Origin: Sequoia sempervirens
Lineage: Eukaryota; Streptophyta; Pinopsida; Cupressales; Cupressaceae
Assembly: GCA_007258455.2 (NCBI GenBank)
Contig: VDFB02270651.1
Coordinates: 702,919,360 to 702,983,359 of the forward strand
Direction: 5' to 3'
DNA length: 64,000 nt
Below the pieces are notes generated by a model, which was not told the origin of the DNA, made no database searches, and saw only the letters and a program-made list of their open reading frames with translations. A program made the position numbers and the translations under genes. Of this stretch, positions 23,770 through 33,551 are shown in pieces. Within the stretch, counting starts at the first letter, position 1. Each line of letters begins with the position of its first letter.

Positions 23770-23962
23770 AAATTTGGTTTGTTAAACATGGCCCTTGTTT
23801 GCAATTAGAGTTGTTAAGAACACTTTGAGTATCGCTCTGGTGCTGCCTTTGCATCTAATTCAATACCAAGAGATTTACATTGCAAGAGAAGTTGTTTTGA
23901 GAGATGTGAATCATTTCCATCATTTTAAATATGGACAATGTTCTTGTGGAGAATATTGGTGA
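23770..23962 (+). pseudogene. Captured C-terminus of a PPR-DYW protein
   Basis: DYW domains are the cytidine-deaminase-like C-termini of plant organelle RNA-editing PPR proteins. The relic opens with [11 protein letters not shown], shifts frame, and continues [12 protein letters not shown], then [20 protein letters not shown] followed by CGEYW and a stop at 23960-23962. The last block matches the DYW family end, normally 'RDxNRFHHFKDGxCSCGDYW'. The final tripeptide here is EYW instead of DYW. The upstream C-G-D-C-H zinc ligands of the family are gone (the place reads IALVLPLH), so the domain would be inactive even without the frameshift. It sits inside the CACTA element, immediately left of PPR repeats that probably come from a related gene. 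Confidence 0.82.
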
Positions 23963-23991
23963 TGCTAAATGAAACAATTTGAAAAATAGGC

Positions 23992-24408
23992 TTGCATTAT
24001 AATAATGTACTACCTAGATATCTGGTAATAGCGAAGAAGGGGACTTTTATCCATCAAAGCATACTTGATAGGGACTTTTGTTTTTCATATGTTGTAGTAA
24101 CAAGTTCCATGCTAGACATACATATGAAAATGTGGAAGCATAGACAAGGCAAGCGAACTATTTCAAAAAATGCCTCAAAGAAATGTGATATCATGGAATG
24201 TTGTGATTAAAGGATATGTTCAGAATGGGTTTTCCTGAAAAGTACTTAGAAAATTTTAAGAAAATGTAACCAGTGGGTGTAAAGCCCAACTTCTCAACCT
24301 TTGAAAGTGTCTTTCCTGCCTTTGTGTGGATTGGAGCTTTGGATGAGGATATGAACGTCCATCAAAAGCATATTTGGAAGTGGGTTTTTATCAGATATGG
24401 TGCAGTCT
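23992..24408 (+). pseudogene. Captured PPR repeat segment
   Basis: Following three frames in turn gives one PPR passage: TFIHQSILDRDF (near 24030), then KCGSIDKASELFQKMPQRNV-type text written across 24128-24187 with shifts, then ISWNVVIKGYVQNGF (near 24190-24234), then GVKPNFSTFESVFPAFVWIG (near 24276-24335) and HQKHIWKWVFIRYG. Order and wording match PLS-class PPR proteins. There are at least two frameshifts and stops (near 24207 and 24267). The order DYW end first, PPR repeats second, is the reverse of a real gene, so these are two capture events or a rearranged one. Confidence 0.82.
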
Positions 24409-24790
24409 GCCGGAATCACCAAATCCTTCCTGAAACCTTCTACAACCACTGCAGCTTTTCGGTTTATTTGGGCCTTCCGCGATGATGCGGGAAAGCACCC
24501 GTACGTGAAACCCCATATATTTCTTCAATTAGTCACTTTACACAACCACTGCAAAACCACTTGGCACAGGCCTGGTGATTTATTTGGGCCGACAATTGAT
24601 GTGGGGAAAGCACCACATCGCGGGTGATGCCCAACTTTAACCGCGATCATGCGATTGGTCCTTCTACAACCACCTCAACGTATGCTTGTTGTTTAGGGCG
24701 TTTTCACGGTGATAGGTGGCGCTTTCCCCATCACCATCGAAAAATTTCTAATAATGGAGTATTGGCGGTGGAACATGTAAACTTGTAGAA
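24409..24790. other. GC-rich island with three degenerate ~110-bp repeats
   Basis: This block is visibly richer in G, C and CpG than anything else in the window (for example CCGCGATGATGCGGG and CATCGCGGGTGATG). The phrase CTTCTACAACCACT begins near 24438, 24537 (as TTTACACAACCACT) and 24661. Each copy is followed by a TTTATTTGGGC-like and a GGGAAAGCACC-like word, giving a degenerate unit of about 100-120 bases. No coding function recognised. It lies between the PPR relic and the SPL relic and is bordered by a short imperfect inverted repeat (about 24365-24408 versus 24796-24841). Confidence 0.6.
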
Positions 24791-24831
24791 ATTTGATGAT
24801 CAACTACAACTACAATATCTAATAAAAATAT

Positions 24832-25230
24832 ACTTCCAAATATGCTTATGCCTTAATGAGAAATAATCATTCATATAACCAGTTAGTTGGAAGAAAATTG
24901 GGAGATAACATGAGTGCTCAATTAGCAATAACAATTTTGAAAGAACCTTCCTTGAATGCAAGTGCAATTCAGGAAACTGGTTCAGACACAAACTTGTCTT
25001 AGCAAATGATACTTAAGCTTCCTCAAAAATGTGATGAGTGTGCAATATTTTCCTCCAAGAGAGTATCAAGTATGGTAGGCTATCATGGAGCCATGTATCA
25101 TCCATTTGTTTTCTCCTTATTGGCTACTGCAGTAGTTTGTGTCTATGTATGTTTTCTATTCAAGGGACCCCCAAAAGTTAGTTCAATTCCAACATTCATG
25201 TGGGAACACATTGGTTATGGTGCATATTAA
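24832..25230 (+). pseudogene. Captured C-terminus of an SPL (SBP-box) transcription factor, SPL1/12/14 type
   Basis: SPL proteins are plant transcription factors. The large SPL1/12/14 subgroup ends in an ankyrin-like region and a short membrane-like segment. Here one frame reads YAYALMRNNHSYNQLVGRKL from 24841, matching the family's 'YA.LR..hSYn.LVqRKl'. After an in-frame TAG at 25000-25002 comes KCDECAIF, then YHPFVFSLLATAVVCVYVCF followed by LFKGPPKV, then FMWEHIGYGAY and a stop at 25228-25230. The family normally ends '[23 protein letters not shown]...F.WE.L.YG'. The hydrophobic segment, the LFK-P-V after it and the F-x-WE-x-x-x-YG finish are all there. No SBP zinc-finger DNA-binding domain is present. 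One nonsense codon, no frameshift, so this fragment is better preserved than the PPR pieces. Confidence 0.75.
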
Positions 25231-26569
25231 AGCTAAGTTGCTTTGGTTGGGATGATGGTTTTGCATTTTGTGTTGCAAGAAGTTGGATTCTATGGATATC
25301 AAGTCTCAAATTCTTCTCTCAAATTGTGCCTTGTGACATTGAATGTGCTATATCACATTACACATTCAAGCAGTGTAGCTAACAATTTATTTCGCAAATG
25401 AGGGGATCCTTCTCATTAGTGGATAAACTATTGCAAATATCCCACAAATAACGATATAAGCTCTTGATGGGTGACCTAGGAAGAATGAGAGAAATGTTTA
25501 TGGCCTTTCAAGGTTCTTGTTGTGTGAAGATTATCATAAATGTGTATTTTGAAACTGTGGAAAAAAAAATGTTGTGTATATAATCATAAAGATGCCAATG
25601 GAAAAGCCAAGTCTCCCTTAATAGCTTGCTCTTGTGCTGAATCATAACATTTTTGAAGTAGCTTATGGTATTTTGCATAGGTGCAACCATTCTTTATAAG
25701 GCTTAGTTTTGGGTGGACACAAACATTTCATGATATACCTTGATTCCTAATTGTGGAAAACCATTAGAAAGACACATTTGGGCTGCAAAATATAGGTTAC
25801 ATATACTTTCAGTCATTGCTTCTTTGGGTGGTATGGAATTAGATGGATACCGTAGAATAGAGTACATTATACGTGCTATCTTATGTACCATGGAAGCTTG
25901 TGTCAAGATCTAAGTAGATAAATGATTCTTTTACTATAAAAAAATTATACATTCCATTCTCATTGTATCTACTATCATACCTCTCACTAACATTGTTATT
26001 TTATTGACACCATTATCCTACTACCTCTATAAAAGAGCTCCATTTCAAGGCATCTTGAATACATATTATGCACTACAAAACTCTACAAGTGCAACAAGAT
26101 GTTTGCAATACAAAATATGAATTCACTAAAAAAATTACTATCTAAGTAACATAATATCTTGAAATTAAGGAGCATTGTAATTATGACTGAGAAAACACTG
26201 TGTAGGCATTCTTAGCACTTAGAAATGAAGAAGATAACACATTGAATTAGGTGAATGAGATCACTAAAAGGAATATCATTGTTAGAGAGTTGAAAACTGT
26301 GAATTGTCCTCTATCCTATAGGATTGAGAAATGAATAACACTATCAAACAATGATTGAGTCATAACAAATAGTCCAAACATAATGAAATTTACTATCAAA
26401 TGGTGACAAAGATCTATCCTCTAAGTCATTTTCACATGGTGATTGAGAAAATAGTAAGTAAGAAGTAAAAGAGCACTAGATCATAACACTGCAAAATGGT
26501 CATGAGTTATGTAATGAACTTCATTGCTCTTTTGATCATAAAGGAGATCAAGATAATAACCAACATATT
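25231..26569. other. CACTA interior, unassigned
   Basis: The first few hundred bases may be the captured 3' untranslated region of the SPL gene. The remainder shows only short open frames without motifs. Confidence 0.35.
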
Positions 26570-27343
26570 GATGTGCACAAAGAATTTTCATGTAGGAGTG
26601 TAAACTTCCTTACAAAGCAATTACCACAATAGAGTTTGAGGTGAATTACACCTGTTATTTTATGTTGATATGGATATGTTCTAACATGTAGTTAATTGTT
26701 GTAGCATAACAGATAGGTGAAATAGTTGTTCATATACCATTTTTTCTAATTCAAAATTTCTATACCTTATTCTAGGAGAAAATCATAGGGGGATCTATAC
26801 ATAAGACACCATTGTTTCAAATTAAAAGTTCCTAGATCTTTCACAATTGCTTGCTCATTTATTTGATCTAAAGGCAGCAGACAACGCCCAGAAAGTACTC
26901 ACAAATCACAATAAATTCCTTTTATTCCGGGGAAGCTTATAAATCACACATCATCAGCAAATAGAGCAAAGCATGATCATTAACCTAAACTTTGCAAGAG
27001 TTTCATCAAATTCTACTTTTTCACTCTCTTTTTCATTCTGAATTTTATTCCCAATTTCAGCAATGAAGAACTTCCTCAACCTGTAGATCTTGATGTTAGC
27101 CATAACTTTACCAGGTGTTGAGGATAGCGTTTTACCCAAGCAACAATTGAAAAAATTCCGGCGCAGGATACAATGTGTTGAAAAGATCTTTGAAGTTATT
27201 CTAGAAAAGAGATCCTGAGAGTATAATGTGTAGTTTTGAATTAACCTTTTTGCATGAGTTCCATAACTTTGATCAACTATTTTGAGCTTGATGACCTTCA
27301 TCTTGAGAATAAAACCCAGGGCTGCAGTCTCTAAGGTGGTTTC
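26570..27343 (-). repeat. Left arm of long inverted repeat (unidentified gene fragment)
   Basis: Read on the minus strand this arm matches 27686-28497 on the plus strand for most of its length, with substitutions and small indels. It encodes GNKIQNEKESEKVEFDETLA followed by KFRLMI, in the 115-codon frame 26954-27301, plus KVIKLKIVDQSYGTHAKRLI. I do not recognise the protein. The arm lacks part of what the other arm has around its centre, so the two have diverged by deletion. Confidence 0.75.
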
Positions 27344-27685
27344 AATATGCTTCGGCCTCTTAGGAGGCTACATTTGCATCTCCTGAGTTAGGTATGCTTA
27401 CAAAAAATAATTGCTATCCAATAACAAACACACTTTTTCTTCTATACAGAGGGGCCAGGTCGAGGTTTTGGAATGAAATTCGTTTAGAGCTACATAGTCT
27501 TAGAGACTATAAAACCATCTTAGAGAACAGCTTAGGATCATGGGGAAAAAAATGAAAAATTAAGGAGCTGAGGTGATGCTTTGCACATGCGATCTAATAG
27601 AAAAGTGTGCTTGTTATTGGCTACAATATTTTGTATATAACTTGGGCACAAATGTGACCTTCTTGAGAGGCTAAAAGCATATTAG
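27344..27685. other. Loop between inverted repeat arms
   Basis: About 340 bases with no feature recognised, separating the two arms. If transcribed, this would be the loop of a long hairpin RNA. Confidence 0.5.
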
Positions 27686-28497
27686 CGGAAACTGATTTTA
27701 GATAGCCCAAGTCTTGCTTATTCTTGATGAAGGTCATCAAGCTCAAAATAGTCAATCAAAGATATGGAATTCATGCAAAAAGGTAATCATGCATAAAGGT
27801 AAATTAAAAACTGCACATTATATTCTTAAGAACTCTTTTCTAGAATAACTTCAAAGAGATTTTTAACACAATGTATTTGGTAAGGCCAAATTTTGTCAAT
27901 TGTTGCTTGGGTAAAAACTTGAAGCTATCCTCCGACATGCAGTAAGTTCTTATTGTTTTAGAAAAAGCAGATATATAGGTTAAGGGAAGTTCTACATGGA
28001 TGAAATTGAGAATAAAATTCAAAATGGAAAAGAGAGTGGAAAAGTAGAATTTGATGAAACTCTTGCAAAGTTCAGGTTAATGATTGATGCTTTTGTTCAT
28101 TGTTATGATGGGAAGATTCTGAACAGTCTTCCCAAAATAAAGGATTTTACTGTGATTTTGAAAGCATCTTCTATACAACAAGTTGTCTTAGATCAAATAA
28201 ATGAGCAAGCAATTGTGAAAGATCTAGGAACTTTTAATTTGAAACAATGGTGTCTTATGTATAGATTCCCCCTGTGATTTGCTCCTAGAATAAGGTATAG
28301 CAATTTTGAATTAGAAATAATGGTATATGAACAACTATTTAGCCTATCTATTATGCTACAACAATTAACTATAGGTTAGAACATATTCATATCAGTATAA
28401 AATAGCAGGTGCAATTCACCTCAAACTCTGTTGTGGTAGTTGCCTTGTAAGGAATTTTGCACTCCTCCATGACCATTCTCTGTGCACATAGCCAAAC
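27686..28497 (+). repeat. Right arm of long inverted repeat (unidentified gene fragment)
   Basis: Plus-strand counterpart of 26570-27343. Its frame 27996-28277 reads ENKIQNGKESGKVEFDETLA then KFRLMIDAFVHCYDGKILNS and LPKIKDFTVILKASS, continuing to QVVLDQINEQAIVKDLG. The text looks like a helical, soluble host protein segment without stops over 93 codons, but I cannot name the family. The homologous text on the minus strand of the other arm shows that it was probably duplicated after capture. Confidence 0.72.
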
Positions 28498-29629
28498 ATT
28501 TAACGTTCTTAACCAAAGCTCCAAAAATGAGTATCTCATCATTACATGACTCCTACTTTTGCTTTGAGTATGACAATACATGAGCTTCTGGTGTTTCTAT
28601 ATGAAACCTATTGCAGAAGAGTGTAGTCTCCATCAAAAGGAACCATCTTCATAGCTCTTCCCTAAAATGAGGATTGGAAACATTAGAAGAAAAGCAATAC
28701 CATAATTCTAAATTAATAATTTTTATCAAGCCAAATGTCATAAAGTATAATTAAAAAAGAAAAATCCTTACAATTGGATCTCAAATTGGACCAAGTAGAT
28801 TTATGATTTTATCTTTAGAATGCACGAAATTTCTTTGTTGGATATTTAGGACCTCAAATTGAACCTCAAATTGGACCTCAAATTGGACCAAGCAGATTTA
28901 TGATTTTATCTTTAGAATGTAGGAACTTTCTCTGTTGGATATTCAGAGTGATCAACTAGGAATCTGGAGTAATTGAATGGCTCCTAAGATGTAATTAGGT
29001 GGAAACTAATGTTTCAGTCCATTGAAATTTGTATTCCTACACTCAGGTTATGCTTCCTAGTGAAAACACCCAGAAGTGTTTCACACCAGCTCAAGGTACT
29101 CTCTAACTTGGTTATGTCACTGATAGCAATCCAAGTTTTCCTAACCATCCATACCCGAATGTTGCATCACAATTTATTCTTCTTGCACATAAAAATGTGA
29201 TGTATTAACCCCTTCTAAATAAAAAATTTAATCATCATAAAACCATAATTAATAAATCATTTCAGTTTCAGAAAGAATCCAATGTCATTTACTATCAAAA
29301 CAAAATTTGTATAAATCACAAAAAATCCTTGAAGCCTCCTAAATGTAGCTTAAAGAAAGTTTACAAGATAGGTTTCAACATAAGAAGCTTTCTACTACAA
29401 CTCTTAATGAATGTATTATAAGCAAAAAGAAAAATTCTCCACTCGATGTAATGCAATCAAACATTTATTCCAAAAGTATGTTAGCACTTGTGTTAACTAA
29501 AAACAAAATTATTTTTTGCTCAGTTTCTTTTATCAATATGCCACGTGGAAATGGAATAATCACCAAGAAACCCTAACAATAAGAAATGAAAGGTTCAAGA
29601 AAGGAAATTCCAATGTACTATTGTGTAAT
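28498..29629. other. CACTA interior, unassigned
   Basis: A short local duplication (ACCTCAAATTGGACC repeated near 28780-28890, with GATTTATGATTTTATCTTTAGAATG in both copies, about 95 bases apart) is the only structure noticed. No coding motif. Confidence 0.4.
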
Positions 29630-30330
29630 GGTGATGAAGGCACTTATATGAGCATGACTTGCATATAAATCCTTGCCATTGAATTGCCATCCATCCAAAG
29701 AGAAAATAAGCAATGTAAGGATTTGAGCAATATAAGTCCAAAGGGTTATGCTGTAATAGTAATGTAATAACCATAGGAGCATAACTGAGGAATAAATTAT
29801 TGTGACTGTAATTATGTGATCCATAACTCTATTGGTCATGTGGCACAATTGTGATATAAAAAATACAAGATGCATAAGTTTAATGTGTCTATTTTTTGAT
29901 AAAATGGAGGCACTCATATGAGCACAATTCATGTACAAATCACTGTCATCACAATTAGGTGTCAATCATCATTGGGTGTATTTAGGTTGAATCAAGTTTA
30001 ATAGGTTATGATGTAATGATAGCATGATCCAAGAGCGATTACCTCTTGCTGCAATAAAGATCCTATAACTCTGGATGATATGTAGATTGGTTATGTTATA
30101 TAAATTATGCAATGCATTCAAGCACAACCCATGTTCAATGGGATATTCTAAAGAGTGATCAATATTTTCTAAACCTTATGAATGTTACTTAAAAGTGTAT
30201 AGCTTAAACTATAGACCAAGTTTGTTACATACTTGAATGCAATGTTGGGTTACCACAAACTATAATAATGTGATATGCTAATAACCATTATGAGTAGTAT
30301 TAAAGCAAAACCCATGCTATATAGGATACA
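29630..30330. repeat. Degenerate ~265-bp tandem repeats
   Basis: GGCACTTATATGAGCATGA near 29638 recurs as GGCACTCATATGAGCACAA near 29909, and GGTTATGCTGTAATAG near 29742 recurs as GGTTATGATGTAATGA near 30004. Weaker third and fourth echoes (AAGCACAACCCATG near 30120, AAAGCAAAACCCATG near 30303) follow. An old tandem array in the right part of the CACTA element. Confidence 0.5.
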
Positions 30331-30599
30331 TTTCCTTGATCAGGTTTACATACCTTAATGATCAAACACAATCTTCCCACACACTCTAGGATACAATCCA
30401 AGATCATACCACACCCTATCAAGACAACTAACTTTCTTACCCAAGATTTAAGGTTGTTTTCTAATACCAATAGAAGCATTGGTAAGAGCATGACTAGGAT
30501 ACAAACCCTAGGCCTCCGTAGAAACATAAACCATAACTCTAGCGGATTAGTGAGGTTACAATACCAGAAAGATTGAGACATTATCCATTTTTTAGAATA

Positions 30600-30905
30600 A
30601 TTTTAACTCGACAGTGAAAAAAATACTCAATACCATTCTTTTTAAATACCCATATAAAGAAAACACCCAACATCCTTTTTTTAAATACCAAGATAGTCAA
30701 TAACAAAGGATTCATCAAACATCAATTTTTTTTGATACCCAGTAAAAATGATAACAAAATCAAAATTCAAGCATCAATTTTTAAACATACCCAGATATCT
30801 AGTAACAAAATAGCTAGCATCATAAAATTCAAATAGCCAAATAATACTTCACGAAAACACCCAACATCAAATTTTTCAAATACCTAATAGGCATAACATA
30901 TACAT
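30600..30905. repeat. Degenerate short repeats near CACTA right end
   Basis: The phrase AACACCCAACATC with TTTTTTAAATACC and neighbouring GATAACAAA or AGTAACAAA words recurs irregularly (near 30662, 30715, 30770, 30855). It may be an additional subterminal repeat set. Confidence 0.45.
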
Positions 30906-31160
30906 CCAACTTTAAAACAAATTAAGAATGGTTTTCTTACCTCTGAGAGAATCCACAACAAAAAGGTCAAAATCCTCAAGACATACTTCTAGATGGGGAG
31001 TTTTTTGATAAAAAGGGTAGATTTGGCCACATTTTAGACCCTTACTTTGAAGCACTATTGGCAGGAGATTCCTCCACTAGGAAATCCCTTCGATTATTGC
31101 TTAATATCTCCATCTTCAAAACCCTTCAACCTCTATTTATATCATTTGATTTTTGTTACA

Positions 31161-31162
31161 CA

Positions 31163-31194
<32 letters not shown>

Positions 31195-31225
31195 GACACA
31201 GACACACACACACACACACACACAT
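31161..31225. repeat. (CT)n(CA)n compound microsatellite
   Basis: A CT run passes directly into CA runs interrupted by two CAGA units. It lies within the right end of the CACTA element. Confidence 0.92.
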
Positions 31226-31929
31226 ATTTGTATGCATAAGTGTCGGCTAAAGCCTAAGTTGATGGCTAGGAAGATTTTGTCTCAAGAAACAATGTTTGAT
31301 GCAAAAAATTAGTCATTTATATCTATGTTGCAAAAAATGAGTAGAATTTAGTCCTTTTTAGTTGTCGTGAATAAAATGTTTAGTCACATAGTCATTTATT
31401 TTCCAAATTCTACTAGTGAGTGTATGTGATCCATGATCGACATAAAATCCTAACTTGGTTCTCACTTCTTGTAGAATCTAACATTAACTTCATGGTGAAT
31501 TCCTATGATAAATGGATTTTTCCATGCCCCATGGTTTAATGCAAACTCAATTTCATTCCTATTGATTGTGCCAACCTATTCCCTAATTATTTTTGGGGAT
31601 TTTTGTTGTTCTCATGTGTAGCAATAGATAAATATATTATATCTAGAAAAAAATATAGTTTGATGTTAACACTAAGGGAGTGATTTAGTACATTTGGGTT
31701 CTATTCTTCATCATATGATAGGTGTGTATATGTGTGTAGGTGTATTGGTGCTCAAAGAGGGCTATGTGTTATGTTGTAGGTGGCTCCATATATTCTAAAG
31801 TACATTTGGTAGTTTTGTCTATGCTTGTTGGGGCCTATGTGCTTGTGCTTGGAGGAGTGTACCTATTTGGGCTTGTATTTGGGATAATGTGTGTTCTACT
31901 TCCTAGAGAGTGGCTGGGATGGTGATGTT

Positions 31930-32605
31930 TTCAGTTATCTACTTAGCTTCTTTCACAATCAGTTGGAGGAATATAAACTCGTTATTGACCAAATCCCTTA
32001 GCTATTGTAATTTCTGTTTGACTAGCTCTCATTGGGTATGGAGTTGTTGGATTTGGATGTGTGGATGCTCTATGCTGCCCCTTGTTGCTTTGGTCGGGTC
32101 CTATAGGGGGTCGTAAGTCATTTTTTCTATTTGATCCTTTATTTGTGTGATTTGGTTCTAGAGTCTCCTTTTTGTGTTGGGCCACTATAAGCAAAAGCGA
32201 TATTATATTCTAGTAGTCTTGATGTTGTCCTCATTCTGTTTGATTTGTTTCTCCAATTGAGTTTGTACGGGAGAACATATTTTAATGAACTATTGGGTAT
32301 TCTTCTTAATGATTTCATCTTGGGCCTTCTTCCTTATGTTGTCTGTTTGGGACATAAGGTTTGCTTGTATTCTAGTAACCAATTGTTGAATTTGGTGAGA
32401 CAAGGGGAGGGATTGATCCCTAGAAAAATGTGCAATAGATCTCTGGAGTGCATCTATGGCCTCATGCAACTATTATGTTTGTTGCACATGTTCTTGGAGA
32501 AGTTCTTCTTTGGCAATGGCCTAGAAAATGTTCCTATTTGGAATGTTTTTAATCGTAAGTTTCAGTTGTGCCATGCCTTCTTCCTTTGTTGTTCCAACTA
32601 TTGGT
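31930..32605 (-). pseudogene. Decayed coiled-coil-type reading frame, family unknown
   Basis: Following one minus-strand frame from 32600 gives EEGMAQLKLTIKNIPNRNIF, then AIAKEELLQEHVQQ, LHEAIDALQRSIAHFSRDQS, QIQQLVTRIQANLMSQTDNI then RKKAQDEIIKKN, and QLEKQIKQNEDNIKTTRI, with a few single stops between. After a shift it continues QIKDQIEKMTYDP and LRDLVNNEFIFLQ. The heptad-like spacing of Leu/Ile and the Gln/Glu/Lys-rich make-up indicate a long coiled coil. Such N-terminal coiled coils occur in some plant LTR gag proteins, but nothing here proves that. It stops where the copia LTR begins (32608), suggesting the LTR element inserted into it. Confidence 0.45.
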
Positions 32606-32607
32606 TA

Positions 32608-33424
32608 TGTTAGGATAGGTGACATTATAATTACTATCCTAAGTTGATAATTGTGTGTCTCCATGTTTTTTGGAAAGTGTTATAGAGGACATGAGGGACA
32701 AAATATTTATTATTTATCTTCCTATGAAAAATTGTAATTACATTCAAAGAGGTGGACCCACTACCATGATGACCACCTAGGTGGGGACTACTTTGTAATG
32801 CATATCCTTGCATTTTATTTGCATGTTTTTCATGGTGGGGTGCCCAAATTTGCATGTTGGTGCATGTTCTTACATGAAGCCATCAGAGAGTTATGGAGCA
32901 CTCGGTATTGATCAATTCTTATTGGCTATGGGTTAGGTGCCCATGTGAAGGCCATGTGATCATTTAATATTTTTCACCATGTTTATGAGTTGTCCACTAA
33001 AGGGGGTGTGGGTTTTTCCAAGTGGTTTTGCTTGTTGTTTCAGGATACCATTTGTGGTATTCTCTCCCACAAACTTTTATATATTGGAGCATTGAGATGG
33101 TGGTTTGTAGAGTTTTATTTGTAGGTTTTTAGAGTAATGAAGTGTTGCTAGAATGTAGAGAGGAATATTGTATTTTTGTATCTTATTTAAAGATTAATAA
33201 AAACATTTGATCTCTTTGGGTGTGGAGTTCTTCCCTACAATGATTTCTCCACGTATATCTTGTGTCACTTGTGTATGTCAACTTGTGGTATTGTTGAAAT
33301 TTCTTTCATGTTTGGAATTGTTAATCACATAATACATTATTGTTAATCTTGTAAACATAATTTTAGATTTGCAAACCACTTTATAAAGTTCTATTGTTGC
33401 AATTTTTACCTTGGATTTCTAACA
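32608..33424 (+). repeat. Probable 5' LTR of a copia element
   Basis: Begins TGTTAGGA and ends TTCTAACA, so the termini are TG/CA with the inverted repeat TGTTAG/CTAACA. A TTTTATATATTGG TATA-like box lies near 33076 and an AATAAAA poly(A)-type signal near 33190. A degenerate initiator-Met primer site and a copia gag follow at once. No matching 3' LTR was found downstream, so the element is truncated. Confidence 0.65.
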
Positions 33425-33426
33425 TT

Positions 33427-33438
33427 TTGTATTAGAGC
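33427..33438 (+). other. Primer-binding site, degenerate initiator tRNA-Met type
   Basis: TTGTATTAGAGC sits two bases after the LTR end and matches TGGTATCAGAGC at 10 of 12 positions. Both changes (G to T and C to T) are consistent with decay. Confidence 0.7.
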
Positions 33439-33551
33439 TAACAATTTTGTTGAGATAAGGACTTTTTTCTCTTAAGCATTGAAGGTTTTTTGGTTGTAGT
33501 AGGAGCTTGTGCATTGTGGGTTTTGTAAATTTGTGAAGGAGATTGAAAACC

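Larger units (their letters stand above)
22439..31418. mobile_element. CACTA (En/Spm-type) DNA transposon carrying host gene fragments
   Basis: The left end reads CACTAGTACAAAAAC and the right end, on the other strand, CACTAGTAGAATTTGG, the hallmark CACTA terminal inverted repeat. The ends are flanked by the same 3-bp word, AGT, at 22436-22438 and 31419-31421, exactly the duplication CACTA elements make. Both subterminal regions contain repeated TTTAGTCA words, also typical. Inside I find no TnpD/TNP2-like transposase or TnpA-like protein. Instead there are pieces of at least two host gene families (PPR-DYW, SPL), a third unidentified segment present as a long inverted repeat, and a GC-rich island. 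It is best read as a non-autonomous, gene-fragment-capturing (Pack-CACTA) element of 8,980 bp. Orientation cannot be set without a transposase. Confidence 0.85.

Noticed and set aside
24365..24841. Treating the inverted PPR-like words as terminal repeats of a MITE
   Set aside because: The inner borders show no target duplication and the right word overlaps the SPL coding text, so I kept it only as an observation.
24800..24991. 63-codon minus-strand frame
   Set aside because: It is antisense to the SPL relic; the plus strand gives the family match. Its resemblance to the PPR text reflects the short inverted repeat noted at the GC-rich island.
31047..31312. Plus-strand frames with TQTQTHTHTH and SLSLSHTHTH runs
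   Set aside because: Translation of the (CT)n(CA)n microsatellite, not a protein.
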